From: Lysobacter_K sp043738095
GTDB taxonomy: Bacteria > Pseudomonadota > Gammaproteobacteria > Xanthomonadales > Xanthomonadaceae
Length of the DNA: 64,000 nucleotides
Direction: 5' to 3'
Assembly: GCA_043738095.1 (NCBI GenBank)
Contig: JAYSZI010000044.1
Location: forward strand, 1-64,000
In this document: piece after piece, positions 33,567-48,243 of the stretch
Numbering within the stretch: the first letter of the stretch is position 1
Layout: each line of letters begins with the position of its first letter
Position numbers and translations under genes: made by a program
The notes under the pieces: model-generated
What the model saw: only the letters and a program-made list of their open reading frames with translations
Databases searched by the model: none
What the model was told of the DNA's origin: nothing

Positions 33567-33717
33567 GGTGCCCTAGCGTTTTCGGTCGGCAATGCTCGTA
33601 TTAGGGCATCCAATCTACCGTTGGCAATAGCAATTTCTCCGTGGTTGGCCTTCTCAGCAGCCCATGGGGGAAAAGTGAGCGGACAACGCGCCGACCCAAG
33701 AGTGCTCGGAGAAGCGC

Positions 33718-33752
33718 AAAAAAAAGAACCCCGAGGTTTCCTTCGGGGTTCT
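33718..33752 (-). terminator. Rho-independent terminator
   Basis: On the minus strand AGAACCCCGAAGG and CCTCGGGGTTCT form a strong stem followed by eight T residues. It is placed to end transcription from aceE and the tRNA remnant. Confidence 0.85.
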
Positions 33753-33827
33753 GGGTGTACTAGCGCGGTGTACTAGAACAACGTAACCGGCAATTGGTAA
33801 CCAATTGATTTTAAAGGATTAGGTAGT

Positions 33828-33880
33828 AGTGCCGGGAACTAGCGATCGAACCTACGACCTACGCATTACGAACGCGTAGA
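33828..33880 (-). pseudogene. Decayed 3' half of tRNA-Thr (anticodon CGU)
   Basis: The minus strand reads CTACGCGTTCGTAATGCGTA, then GGTCGTAGGTTCGATCGCTA and GTTCCCGGCACT. The anticodon loop TTCGTAA, the GGTCGTAGGTTCGA T-arm and the GGCAC end match tRNA-Thr(CGU). The T-stem has mismatches and the 5' half (acceptor strand and D-arm) is absent; the aceE stop lies directly beside it. Probably a recombination scar or attachment-site relic. Confidence 0.6.
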
Positions 33881-33887
33881 TCGCGAT

Positions 33888-36587
33888 TCAAACCCCAAGC
33901 GGATTCGGCTTCCCCGCATCGATCCTGTACTGCTTGATAGCCCGAGCCACATCCTTGCCCGTCATCTTCCCTTCCGCCGCGAGCGCCGCGATCGCCGCGT
34001 GCGCGATATGGAAGCGGTCCACCTCGAAGTGCCTCCGCAAATTCGCGCGCGTATCCGAACGCCCAAACCCATCGGTACCGAGCACCGTGTAACGCATCGG
34101 CACGTAAGCGCGGATCTGCTCGGCGTAGGTGCGCACGTAGTCGGTGGCGACGATCGCGGGGCCCTGGCGGCCTTCGAGCAGTTGGGTCACGTACGGCTGG
34201 CGCGGCTTGGCTTCGGGGTGCAGGCGGTTGTGGCGTTCGACGTCCTGGCCGTCGCGGGCGAGCTCGTTGAAGCTTGGGCAGCTCCAGATGTCGGCGCTGA
34301 TGCCGAAATCCTTGTCGAGTAGTTCGGCCGCGGCGATCGCTTCGCGCAGGATCGTGCCGCTGCCGAGCAGCTGCACGCGCAGGTCGGCCTTCTTCGCCTT
34401 GCCCGCATCCTTCAACAAATACATGCCCTTGATGATGCCGTCGGCCGCGCCTTCGGGCATGTCCGGGTGGGCATAGTTCTCGTTCATCAGGGTGATATAG
34501 AAATATTCGTCGCGCTGCTCGGCGAGCATGCGCTGCATGCCGTACTGCAGGATCACCACGACCTCGAAGCTGAAGGTGGGGTCATAGCTGCGGCAGTTCG
34601 GGATCAGCCCGGCCTGGACCATGCTGTGGCCGTCTTCGTGCTGCAGGCCCTCGCCGTTGAGCGTGGTGCGGCCCGCGGTGGCACCCAACAGGAAACCGCG
34701 CGCGCGCATGTCGGCGGCCTGCCAGGCGCTGTCGCCGATGCGCTGGAAACCGAACATCGAGTAGTAGATGTAGAACGGCAGCATCTGCAGGTCGTTGCTG
34801 CTGTAGCTGGTGGCCGCAGCCATCCACGACGAGAACGCGCCGCACTCGGTGATGCCTTCCTCAAGCACCTGCCCGGCGGTGTCCTCGCGGTAGTACATGA
34901 GCTGGTCGCGATCGACCGGCTTGTACTTCTGGCCGTGCGGCGAGTAGATGCCGAGCTGGCGGAACAGGCCTTCCATGCCGAACGTGCGCGCCTCGTCGGC
35001 GACGATCGGGACCACGCGCGGGCCGACCTGCTTGTCGCGCAGGGTGATGTTGAGCGCCTGCACGAACGCCATGGTGGTGCTGATCTCGCGCTCGCCGCTG
35101 GTCTTGAGCAGGCGCTCGTAGGTGGCCAGCGCGGGCGCGTCCAGCGACTGTGTGGACTTCTGCCGGCGCTGCGGCAGGAAGCCGCCGAGCGCCTGGCGGC
35201 GCGCGAGCAGGTATTGCACTTCCGGCGAGTCCTTGCCCGGGTGGTAGAACGGCACCGCGCCATCGGCGAGTTGCGCGTCGGTGACCGGGATGTTGAAGCG
35301 GTCGCGGAACAGACGCACGTCGGCGTCTTCCATCTTCTTGGTGCCGTGGGTCGGATTGAGCGCCTCGCCGGCGCTGCCCATGCCGTAGCCCTTGACGGTC
35401 TTGGCCAGCACCACCGACGGCATGCCCGTGGTTTTCACCGCGCGGTCGTAGGCGGCGTAGACCTTGTGCGGGTCGTGGCCGCCGCGGTTGAGGCGCCAGA
35501 TGTCGTCATCGGACATGTTCGCGACGAGCGCGGCGGTTTCGGGGTATTTGCCGAAGAAGTTGTCGCGCGTGTATTTGCCGCCGAACGCCTTGCAGTTCTG
35601 GTATTCGCCGTCGACGGTTTCCATCATCAGCTGGCGCAGCTTGCCGGTGGTGTCGCGCGCGAGCAGCGGGTCCCAGTAGCTGCCCCAGACGGTCTTGATC
35701 ACGTTCCAACCGGCGCCGCGGAAGTTGCCTTCGAGCTCCTGGATGATCTTGCCGTTGCCGCGCACCGGACCGTCGAGGCGCTGCAGGTTGCAGTTGACGA
35801 CGAAGATGAGGTTGTCGAGGCCTTCGCGCCCGGCGACCGAGATCGCGCCGAGCGATTCGGGCTCGTCGGTTTCGCCGTCGCCAAGGAAGCACCAGACCTT
35901 GCGGTCGGTCTTGGGCATCAGGCCGCGGCCTTCGAGGTACTTCCAGTTGCGTGCCTGGTAGATCGCGGCGATCGGGCCCAGGCCCATCGACACGGTCGGG
36001 GTCTGCCAGTAGTCGGGCATCAGCCACGGGTGTGGGTAGGAACTGAGCCCCCGGCCGTCGACTTCCATGCGGAAGTGGTCGAGCTGGGATTCGCTGATGC
36101 GGCCTTCGAGGAACGAGCGCGCGTAGATGCCGGGCGAGCTGTGGCCTTGGATGTAGAGCAGGTCGCCGGGGTGGTCGGCGCTGGGCGCGCGCCAGAAGTG
36201 GTTGAAGCCGACGTCGTACAGGGTCGCGCCGGAGGCGAAGCTGGCGATGTGGCCGCCGAGGTCGCCGGGCTTGCGGTTCGCGCGCACCACCATCGCCAGC
36301 GCGTTCCAGCGGATGATCGAGCGGATGCGCCACTCCATCGCCGCGTCGCCGGGGCTCTTGGCCTCCAGCTGCGGCGGGATGGTGTTGATGTATTCGGTGG
36401 TCGGTGAGAACGGCAGGTGGGCGCCGGCGCGGCGGGTCACCTCGACCATGCCTTCGAGCAACTGGTGGGCGCGCTGCGCGCCGTCGCGGGCGATGACCGC
36501 CTGCACGGACTCGACCCACTCCTGGGTTTCGGCGGGATCGGGATCGTCGTGCAGAAGGTCGGTGATCGCGGCGTTGCTCGGATTCAT
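33888..36587 (-). CDS. aceE: Pyruvate dehydrogenase E1 component, homodimeric type
   Basis: 899 residues, the normal length for homodimeric E1. It decarboxylates pyruvate with thiamine diphosphate and acetylates the lipoyl groups of E2 in the pyruvate dehydrogenase complex. Visible features are the N-terminal HDDPDPAETQEWVES-like start, the ThDP/Mg motif CFLGDGETDEPESLGA ... LIFVVNCN, PTHGTKKMEDADVRLFRD, the pyrimidine-binding-domain segment ECGAFSSWMAAATSY, and a C-terminal VLGTDGFGRSDTRANLRR. aceF and lpd are not adjacent in this window. A terminator and a tRNA-Thr relic lie immediately downstream. Confidence 0.97.
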   Translation of the reverse strand: MNPSNAAITDLLHDDPDPAETQEWVESVQAVIARDGAQRAHQLLEGMVEVTRRAGAHLPFSPTTEYINTIPPQLEAKSPGDAAMEWRIRSIIRWNALAMVVRANRKPGDLGGHIASFASGATLYDVGFNHFWRAPSADHPGDLLYIQGHSSPGIYARSFLEGRISESQLDHFRMEVDGRGLSSYPHPWLMPDYWQTPTVSMGLGPIAAIYQARNWKYLEGRGLMPKTDRKVWCFLGDGETDEPESLGAISVAGREGLDNLIFVVNCNLQRLDGPVRGNGKIIQELEGNFRGAGWNVIKTVWGSYWDPLLARDTTGKLRQLMMETVDGEYQNCKAFGGKYTRDNFFGKYPETAALVANMSDDDIWRLNRGGHDPHKVYAAYDRAVKTTGMPSVVLAKTVKGYGMGSAGEALNPTHGTKKMEDADVRLFRDRFNIPVTDAQLADGAVPFYHPGKDSPEVQYLLARRQALGGFLPQRRQKSTQSLDAPALATYERLLKTSGEREISTTMAFVQALNITLRDKQVGPRVVPIVADEARTFGMEGLFRQLGIYSPHGQKYKPVDRDQLMYYREDTAGQVLEEGITECGAFSSWMAAATSYSSNDLQMLPFYIYYSMFGFQRIGDSAWQAADMRARGFLLGATAGRTTLNGEGLQHEDGHSMVQAGLIPNCRSYDPTFSFEVVVILQYGMQRMLAEQRDEYFYITLMNENYAHPDMPEGAADGIIKGMYLLKDAGKAKKADLRVQLLGSGTILREAIAAAELLDKDFGISADIWSCPSFNELARDGQDVERHNRLHPEAKPRQPYVTQLLEGRQGPAIVATDYVRTYAEQIRAYVPMRYTVLGTDGFGRSDTRANLRRHFEVDRFHIAHAAIAALAAEGKMTGKDVARAIKQYRIDAGKPNPLGV

Positions 36588-36841
36588 GCGTCTCGCGGCC
36601 CCGTGGCCGCGCCTCGTGGGGGCTGGCGGATTAGAGCCGAGATACTAACAGGCCGGGTTTGACCTCCAGCACAGCTGAATGGGCGAAATGGGCCGAATGG
36701 TTGAACACTTTGCCTACTGCGACGGGCCCAGCGGTTGCGACCCCTGCGCGCAGCGGCGATGATCCCGGACCGGGAATTGAAGGGCGCACGCCGTGCCCTG
36801 TGTTCGTGGCCCGCCGCTGGCGGCACCGAGCGTTGCAGGTC

Positions 36842-38653
36842 ATGTCGCCAACCCCCGCACTGGATTCCGTTTCGCCCTGGCGCGTGCCGCTGCTGGTCCT
36901 GGCGGTGGTGCTGATCGTGGTGGCGCCTTTCATGCTGTTGCGGGTCGCGACCCAGCGCACGCTCGACGCGTCCGACCTGGTCGCCCGCACTCGCGCGGTG
37001 GAAGCCGCGGTGCATGCGCTGCTGTACGACCTGCGCGACCGCGAACTGGGCGCGCTCGCCTTGGGCAATGGTATCGACACGCCATCTTTGCGCCGACGCA
37101 TCGCCGAGAGCAGCCGCGAGATCCCGGCCGGCATCGAGCGCATCACCCGCCTGACCCGCGATCACCCCGAGCAGCAGGTGCGCATCGGCATGCTGCGCGC
37201 GAACATCGAGCACCGCGATGCGCTGGTCGACCGCATCCTCGCGGCCAAGCCCGGGGCGGCGTCGACCCACGACGACCTGCTGACGATGACGACGCGGTTC
37301 CCGAGCCGCGACCTCGCCACCCAGATCGTCGCGTCCGAGCAGCAGCTGCTGACCCGGCGCATCGCCGATGCCGACCGCTTGCGGCGCCTGACCCAGGCAC
37401 TGACGTGGGGCTCCATGCTGGCCCAGTTGCTGCTGCTGACGCTGGTGATCTATTTCTCGCGCCGCCAGTTGGCCCAACGCCAGCGCGCCGAGCGCGTCGC
37501 TCGCCAAGCCAGCGCGCGTGCGCAGTCGATTTTGCAGACGGTGCGCGAGCCGATCGTGCTGGCCGATGCGCAACTGCGGGTGGTGCTGCACAACGCTGCG
37601 TTCTCCGATCTGTATGGCGTCGACTACGACCAGTCGCGCGGCGTGCCCCTCGCGGAAATCGGTGGCGGCGCGTGGAACGATGCCGAAACGCTGCAGCGCC
37701 TGAGCAACGTGCTCGCGCGCGACCGCGAGTTGTGGGATTACGAACAGGCCCAGCAGATGGCCGACGGCGTGCACCGCACGATGCTGATCAACGCGCGCAA
37801 GATGCCGCTGCCCGACAGCGACGACCACGTGGTGCTGATCACCGCCAGTGACATCACCGCGCAGAAGACCGCCGAGGGGCGCATCAACGAGCTCAACCGC
37901 CAGCTCGAAGGCAAGATCGATCAGGTGTCAGACGTCAATCGCGAGCTGGAGGCTTTCAGTTATTCGGTCTCGCACGACCTGCGCGCGCCGCTGCGGCATA
38001 TTTCAGGGTTTGCCGACAAGCTCGGCCGTCAGCTCGGCGACGACGCCGACGAGAAGAGCCGCCACTACTTGGACGTGATCGGCAGCTCGTCCAAGCGCAT
38101 GGCCGCGCTGATCGACGACCTGCTGGTGTATTCGCGCCTGGGCCGCAGCGCGCTGCGGTTGCAGCCGGTCGACGTGCAGTCAGTGGTCGCCGAGACGCGC
38201 GCGATGCTTGATGCCAATGCCCAGTCCGACACGCCCGGCCGGCGCATAGACTGGAATATCGGGACCTTGCCGGTGCTGGTCGCCGACGTAAACATGATGC
38301 GTCAGGTGTGGCTGAACCTGCTGGGCAACGCGGTCAAATACAGCGGCCAACGCGAGCATGCGCAGATTGACGTAGAGCACGAGCGCGGCGACGACGGCAG
38401 CCACCATTTCTGCGTGCGCGACAACGGCGCCGGCTTCGACATGGCGTACGCGGGCAAGCTGTTCGGTGTGTTCCAGCGCCTTCACAAGGCCAGCGAGTAC
38501 GCTGGCACCGGCATCGGCCTGGCGACGGTACGTCGGGTGCTGATGCGGCACGGCGGCCGCGTCTGGGCCGAGTCCGAACCTGACCGGGGAGCGACGTTCC
38601 ATTTCACTCTGCCTGCCAACCCCATTGATTCCGCCCCCGAGGCCAAGCCATGA
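36842..38653 (+). CDS. CHASE3-like/PAS sensor histidine kinase
   Basis: 603 residues from ATG 36842 (MSPTPALDSVSPWRVPLLVL); the ORF upstream of this is not plausible. Two membrane helices (about 15-34 and 190-210) bracket a helical periplasmic domain of CHASE3 type. A PAS domain follows (about 230-350), then a coiled coil and HisKA with phospho-acceptor His in SYSVSHDLRAPLRHISGF, and HATPase with NLLGNAVKYSGQ, DNGAGFDM and GTGIGLATVRR. This is the bacteriophytochrome-like kinase group. Its stop overlaps the start of the next gene (ATGA), and two single-domain response regulators follow. Confidence 0.9.
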   Translation: MSPTPALDSVSPWRVPLLVLAVVLIVVAPFMLLRVATQRTLDASDLVARTRAVEAAVHALLYDLRDRELGALALGNGIDTPSLRRRIAESSREIPAGIERITRLTRDHPEQQVRIGMLRANIEHRDALVDRILAAKPGAASTHDDLLTMTTRFPSRDLATQIVASEQQLLTRRIADADRLRRLTQALTWGSMLAQLLLLTLVIYFSRRQLAQRQRAERVARQASARAQSILQTVREPIVLADAQLRVVLHNAAFSDLYGVDYDQSRGVPLAEIGGGAWNDAETLQRLSNVLARDRELWDYEQAQQMADGVHRTMLINARKMPLPDSDDHVVLITASDITAQKTAEGRINELNRQLEGKIDQVSDVNRELEAFSYSVSHDLRAPLRHISGFADKLGRQLGDDADEKSRHYLDVIGSSSKRMAALIDDLLVYSRLGRSALRLQPVDVQSVVAETRAMLDANAQSDTPGRRIDWNIGTLPVLVADVNMMRQVWLNLLGNAVKYSGQREHAQIDVEHERGDDGSHHFCVRDNGAGFDMAYAGKLFGVFQRLHKASEYAGTGIGLATVRRVLMRHGGRVWAESEPDRGATFHFTLPANPIDSAPEAKP

Positions 38654-39102
38654 ACGCAGCTGTAAACGCCATCCGTATCATCCTGCTGGCCGAGGACAGC
38701 GCCGCCGATGCGGAGATGACCATCGACGCGTTACGCGAGGCCAACTTGCTCAACCCGATCGTGCACGTCGAAGACGGCGTCGAGGCGATGGATTACTTGC
38801 TGTACCGCGGCCGGTTCGCCGACCGTGACAAGGGCGATCCGGTGGTGTTGCTGCTCGACATCAAGATGCCGCGCATGGATGGTTTGGAGGTGCTTAAAGC
38901 GCTGCGCGCGGATAACAACCTGCGCCGTCTGCCGGTGGTGATCCTGTCGTCCTCGGGCGAGGAATCCGACCTCGCGCGCGGCTGGGATTTGGGCGTGAAC
39001 GCCTACGTGGTTAAGCCGGTGGGAGCGGAGCAGTTTTTCGAAGCGGTCAAGGCGCTCGGCAAGTTCTGGGGCGTGTTCAACGAGGGGCCGCAGCCCGAAT
39101 GA
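38650..39102 (+). CDS. Single-domain response regulator (Rcp1-like)
   Basis: 150 residues, receiver domain only. Acidic pocket in LLAEDSAADAEM, phospho-acceptor Asp in VVLLLDIKMPRMDGLEVLKA, Ser/Thr in VVILSSSGEESD and Lys in AYVVKPVGAEQFFEA. The extended loop YLLYRGRFADRDKGDP is typical of phytochrome-associated Rcp1 regulators. It overlaps both neighbours by four bases, so the three genes are translationally coupled. With no output domain it probably relays phosphate or acts by protein contact. Confidence 0.92.
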   Translation: MNAAVNAIRIILLAEDSAADAEMTIDALREANLLNPIVHVEDGVEAMDYLLYRGRFADRDKGDPVVLLLDIKMPRMDGLEVLKALRADNNLRRLPVVILSSSGEESDLARGWDLGVNAYVVKPVGAEQFFEAVKALGKFWGVFNEGPQPE

Positions 39103-39518
39103 TGAATGACCCCCTCGCCTATCCGACGTCCGAGCACGACGATAGCGGACTGTCGCCGTGGCGGATTCTGGTCGTAGAGGACTCCGCGGATGACGCCGAA
39201 CTGGTCCGGCTGGAACTCGCACAGTCCGGCATGACGTTCGAGTCGCGGTGGGTCGACAGCGAACTGCAGCTGCTGCAGGCGCTGGCGACGTTCACGCCTC
39301 AGTTGGTGCTGTCGGACGTGAACATGCCCGGCTTTTCCGGCGCCCGTGCCTTTGAGTTGGTGCATGAGCACGCGGCTGGGGTGCGCTTCGTGTTTCTCAG
39401 CGGCGCGCCGCTGCGCGACGAGATGGCGCTGCAGATCGGCCCCGCGCCGGATGCGTGGCTGCTCAAGGATGACCTCGCGAAGCTGCCAGCGCTGGTGCGG
39501 ACTTTGCTCAGCGCGTAG
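39099..39518 (+). CDS. Second single-domain response regulator
   Basis: 139 residues. Receiver motifs: LVVEDSADDAELVR, phospho-acceptor Asp in LVLSDVNMPGFSGARAFE, Ser in VFLSGAPLRDEM and Lys in AWLLKDDLAKLP. The usual KP after the Lys is KD, a minor departure. It starts within the end of the preceding regulator gene and is the third gene of the kinase operon. Two receivers of different sequence behind one kinase suggest branched signalling. Confidence 0.9.
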   Translation: MMNDPLAYPTSEHDDSGLSPWRILVVEDSADDAELVRLELAQSGMTFESRWVDSELQLLQALATFTPQLVLSDVNMPGFSGARAFELVHEHAAGVRFVFLSGAPLRDEMALQIGPAPDAWLLKDDLAKLPALVRTLLSA

Positions 39519-39736
39519 GAGGACGGCAGCGGACGCTGGCTGTCTCTGAATAGCGGAGCTTCTTCTACTAGCCGCGTTTCGTCGTTCGAGCACCGGAACC
39601 CAGCGCCTTGGCTCGCCCAGGTTCCGGTCATCCGCTTTCACAGTGATGGCGGCATAAGGGCTGTTGAGGGGATTTGCCGCGCGCATCACCACCTCCCGTT
39701 AACGCTCACCGGCCCGTCCGCCGGGATACTGCGTCC

Positions 39737-44468
<4,732 letters not shown>

Positions 44469-44491
<23 letters not shown>

Positions 44492-45521
44492 CCGGCAGCA
44501 CGATCCCACTGATGTAGGACGAGCACACCGGCGCGGCCAGAAACACATATGCAGGCGAAATCTCCTCGGGCTGCGCGGGCCGGCCCATGTCGCTGCTGGC
44601 GCCGAATTCCGCGACCTTGTCTGCGGGCTTGTCGGCCGGATTGAGCGGCGTCCACACCGGTCCCGGCGCGACCGCGTTGACGCGGATTCCGCGCTCGAGC
44701 AGGTTGCTCGCGAGCGACAAGGTGAACGCATGGATCGCGCCTTTGGTTGCCGCATAGTCGAGCAGGTGCTTGCTGCCGAGCAGGCCGGTTTCGGAACCAG
44801 AATTGATGATCGAGCCGCCGCGCGGCAGAAACGGCAGCGCCGCGCGCGCCATATGGAAATAGCCGGCGATATTGGTTTGCAGGGTTTCCTGCAGGTGCTC
44901 GTCGGTGAGGTCTTCCAGCGCTTCACTGTGCAACTGGAACGCGGCGTTGTTGACCAATATGTCGAGCTTGCCTAACTCCTTGACCGTCTTCCTGACTGCG
45001 CGGTCGCAGAACGCCGAGTCGCGGACGTCACCGACGATAGCGATGCAGCGGCGCCCTTCGTTTTCCACGTGCAGCCTGGTCGCGCGCGCGTCCTTGTGTT
45101 CGTTGAGGTAGAGGATCGCGATGTCGGCGCCTTCGCGCGCGAACAACACCGCGACCGCGCGGCCGATGCCGCTGTCGCCGCCGGTGATGATCGCGACCAT
45201 GCCGGCGAGCTTGCCGCTGCCCTTGTAGTCGGGCGCAAGAAAACGTGGGGCGGGCACCAGCTCGTGCTCGTTGCCGGGTTTCTTCAGATGCTGCGCCGGC
45301 AGCGGATTCTGCGGCTGCTTGCGTGCGCCGGCCTGCACGGGCGGCTTCGGGGCTTGCTTCTTGCTCTTGGCTGCAGACTTCTTCGATGCGGCCTTCTTCG
45401 CGGGTTTTTTGCCCTTGTCGCTGGCATCGACGCGGCGCTGGATCGTACGCTGGCGCGCGACGGTCGACTCGGCGTTGTCTTCGTCACGCGCGGGCGCGCT
45501 CGGTCGTTTGCTGCTCGCCAT
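44469..45521 (-). CDS. SDR-family oxidoreductase with Lys-rich N-terminal tail
   Basis: 350 residues. Residues 1-80 are a basic, disordered tail (KKPAKKAASKKSAAKSKKQ) unusual for this family. The short-chain dehydrogenase domain follows: VAIITGGDSGIGRAVAVLFA (NAD(P)-binding GxxxGIG), VGDVRDS, LVNNAAFQLH, catalytic Ser in IINSGSETG and YxxxK in LLDYAATKGAIHAFTLSLA. The group resembles YhdF/YdaD-type glucose or ribitol dehydrogenase-like, stress-linked enzymes; the substrate is unknown. It ends overlapping lhr tail to tail. Confidence 0.88.
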
Positions 45522-45633
45522 GGGGGCCTCCGCATCACGCAGGTGGTGGCGGTCAACGCCTATCGCGTCGCGCCGGTGCGGCCTGACGATAGCCAGTGCC
45601 CGCGTTCACGTCGCGTGACCGCAAGACCAGGCA

Positions 45634-45663
45634 AATAAAACGCCCCAGCGCGAACTGGGGCGT
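45634..45663 (-). terminator. Rho-independent terminator of maeB
   Basis: On the minus strand ACGCCCCAG and CTGGGGCGT pair around TTCGCG, followed by TTTATTT, 36 bases after the maeB stop codon. Confidence 0.85.
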
Positions 45664-45698
45664 CGAAGGAGCGTTGTCAGTAGAGCGAAGTCGGCGCG

Positions 45699-47996
45699 CT
45701 ACTTGCCCTCCCGCGCCGCCTCGCGCGCCTGCCGGATCTGGGCATCGACCGCCGCGATCGCGGTCATGTTGACCACGCGGCGCGGGGTCGACGCCGGCGT
45801 CAGGATATGCGCGGGCTTATCCAGGCCCATCAGGATCGGACCGATCGCGACGCCGTCGGTCATTACCCGGATCATGTTGTAGGTGATGTTGGCCGCGTCG
45901 AGGTTCGGCATCACGAACAGGTTCGCGCGGCCCTTGAGCGTGGTGTTCGGAAAGATGCGGTGGCGCAGCTCATCGTCCCAGGCGGTGTCGGCCATCATCT
46001 CGCCGTCGACTTCGAGCTTGGGCATGCGCGCCTTGAGGATCTCGCGTACCTGCCGCATCTTCGCCGCCGAGGCGTCGTTGTGGCTGCCGAAGTTGGAGTG
46101 CGACAGCAGTGCGACCTTCGGCTCGACGCCGAACAGCTTCAATCGGTACGACGCCTGCAGCGTGGCCTGCGCGATCTGCTCCGCGCTCGGGTCGAGCTGG
46201 ACGTGGGTGTCGAGGAAGAACCACGCACCCTGGTCGTTGATCACGCCGGTCATCGCCGCCGTGCCGGACACGCCTTTATCGAAGTCGAACACGCTGCGCA
46301 GGTAGCCGAGCTTCTTGTGGAAGCGCCCGACCAGGCCGCAGATCATCGCGTCGGCTTCGCCACGCTCGATCATCAACGCCGCGATCAGCGTCGGCCGTGA
46401 GCGCAGCAGGTTCTTGGCCGCGGCCGGGGTCACGCCGCGGCGCTCGGTCAGCGCGTGGTACTGCTGCCAGTAATCGTTGAAGCGCGGGTCGTCGTTGATG
46501 TTGGTCAGCTCGAAATCGGTGCCGGCGCGCATGCGCAAGCCGAGCCGATCGATACGGGCCTGGATCACGTCGGGTCGGCCGATCAGGATCGGCAGGGCCA
46601 GGCCCTCGTCGATCACGGTCTGCACCGCGCGCAGCACGGTTTCCTCCTCGGCTTCGGCGTAGACCACGCGCTGGCGGTCGGCGCGGGCACGGTCGTATAC
46701 CGGCTTCATCAGCAGCCCGGTGCGATAGATGAACTGGCCGAGTTTCTCCAGGTACGCCGGCATGTCGGTGATCGGGCGCGCGGCGATGCCCGAATCCATC
46801 GCCGCCTTGGCCACGGCCGGCGCAAGCATCACCAGCAGGCGCGGATCGAACGGGCGAGGAATCAGGTACTCGGGGCCAAACGTAGGGATCTCGTTGCCGT
46901 AGGCGCTGGCGAGGTCGCCGGCCTCCATGCGCGCGAGCTGCGCGATCGCGCGCACACAGGCGAGCTTCATCGCTTCGTTGATCTCGCTCGCGCCGACATC
47001 GAGCGCGCCGCGGAAGATGTAAGGGAAACACAGGGCGTTGTTGACCTGATTCGGGTAGTCCGAGCGGCCGGTGGCGATGATGCAATCGGGGCGCACCGCC
47101 TTCGCGTCCTCGGGCAGGATCTCCGGGTACGGATTGGCCAGCGCGAGGATGATCGGCTTGGCCGCCATCGTCGCGACCATCTCGGGCTTGAGCACGCCGC
47201 CCGCCGACAGACCGAGGAAAACGTCGGCGCCATCGCAGATATCGGCGAGCGTGCGCTTGTCGGTGTCGCGCGCGTAACGCGCCTTGTCCGGGTCGAGGTT
47301 GGGGCGGCCGGTGTAGAGCACGCCGTCGCGGTCGACCGCGAGGATGTTCTGCGGCTTCATGCCCAGCGCGACCAGCATGTCGAGGCAGGCGATACCCGCC
47401 GCGCCGGCGCCGGACGTCGCGAGCTTCACGTCTTCGATCTTCTTGCCGACGATCTCGAGCGCGTTGAAGATCGCCGCGCCGACGATGATCGCGGTGCCGT
47501 GTTGGTCGTCGTGGAACACCGGGATGTTCATGCGCTCGCGCAACTTGCGCTCGACGATGAAGCATTCGGGCGCCTTGATGTCTTCAAGATTGATGCCGCC
47601 GAACGTCGGCTCCATCGCCGCGATGATGTCGACCAGCTTGTCGGGGTCGCGCTCGTTGAGTTCGATGTCGAACACGTCGATGCCGGCGAACTTCTGGAAC
47701 AAGATGCCCTTGCCTTCCATGACGGGCTTGCCTGCCAACGGCCCGATGTCGCCCAGGCCGAGCACCGCCGTTCCATTCGTGATCACCGCGACCAGATTGC
47801 CGCGCGCGGTGAGCTCGCTGGCGGCGTTCGGGTCGGCGACGATCGCCTCACAGGCATAGGCCACGCCGGGCGAGTACGCGAGCGCGAGGTCGCGCTGGGT
47901 CACCATCGGTTTGGTCGGCACGACCTTGATCTTGCCGAACGGACTGGCGCGGTGGTACTCGAGCGCGGCTTGTTTTAGATCGTCGTGATCGGACAT
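45699..47996 (-). CDS. maeB: NADP-dependent malic enzyme
   Basis: 765 residues: malic enzyme domain, NAD(P)-binding domain and a C-terminal phosphotransacetylase-like regulatory domain, the standard MaeB layout. Converts malate to pyruvate and CO2, giving NADPH. Motifs seen: VTQRDLALAYSPGVAYACEA, GDIGPLAGKPVMEGK, FGGINLEDIKAPECF, FHDDQHGTAIIVGAAIFNAL, SGAGAAGIACLDML and ILALANPYPEI. The PTA part (about 430-765) includes ILIGRPDVIQAR and LSHSNFGSHNDASAAK. The PTA domain is known to bind acetyl-CoA as an allosteric effector. Monocistronic, with a clear terminator. Confidence 0.97.
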   Translation of the reverse strand: MSDHDDLKQAALEYHRASPFGKIKVVPTKPMVTQRDLALAYSPGVAYACEAIVADPNAASELTARGNLVAVITNGTAVLGLGDIGPLAGKPVMEGKGILFQKFAGIDVFDIELNERDPDKLVDIIAAMEPTFGGINLEDIKAPECFIVERKLRERMNIPVFHDDQHGTAIIVGAAIFNALEIVGKKIEDVKLATSGAGAAGIACLDMLVALGMKPQNILAVDRDGVLYTGRPNLDPDKARYARDTDKRTLADICDGADVFLGLSAGGVLKPEMVATMAAKPIILALANPYPEILPEDAKAVRPDCIIATGRSDYPNQVNNALCFPYIFRGALDVGASEINEAMKLACVRAIAQLARMEAGDLASAYGNEIPTFGPEYLIPRPFDPRLLVMLAPAVAKAAMDSGIAARPITDMPAYLEKLGQFIYRTGLLMKPVYDRARADRQRVVYAEAEEETVLRAVQTVIDEGLALPILIGRPDVIQARIDRLGLRMRAGTDFELTNINDDPRFNDYWQQYHALTERRGVTPAAAKNLLRSRPTLIAALMIERGEADAMICGLVGRFHKKLGYLRSVFDFDKGVSGTAAMTGVINDQGAWFFLDTHVQLDPSAEQIAQATLQASYRLKLFGVEPKVALLSHSNFGSHNDASAAKMRQVREILKARMPKLEVDGEMMADTAWDDELRHRIFPNTTLKGRANLFVMPNLDAANITYNMIRVMTDGVAIGPILMGLDKPAHILTPASTPRRVVNMTAIAAVDAQIRQAREAAREGK

Positions 47997-48243
47997 CGGA
48001 CCGGGGCGCAGCAGGGGGAGTTCGATTCTAGCGGCAGCGTGGGAATCGGCAACGACGGGCAGGTGCGCGGAGCGCGGGCGGTGCTGACGGTGTTACTTGG
48101 CCGATGCTGGCGCTCGGCCCGCGCTGGCCGGTGGAGCCCAGCTCCACTCGGCCCAGGGGTCGCCCGGGGACGGACGGTCCACAGTCGATCAAGACTCTGC
48201 TCTTCGAAGCGGGGCCTTGCGGATTCCCCGCGAGTGAGCCGCC

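Larger units (their letters stand above)
33567..33887. other. Gap between the TPR-PIN gene and aceE
   Basis: Holds a minus-strand terminator (33718-33752), a repeated GTGTACTAG pair at about 33755-33777 and a decayed tRNA-Thr 3' half (33828-33880). No gene. Confidence 0.6.

Noticed and set aside
34467..36407. 646-residue plus-strand ORF
   Set aside because: It lies wholly antisense to aceE; it is a high-GC shadow with Arg/Val/Ala-rich composition and no family motifs.
46455..47978. 507-residue plus-strand ORF
   Set aside because: Antisense to maeB; typical high-GC shadow frame.
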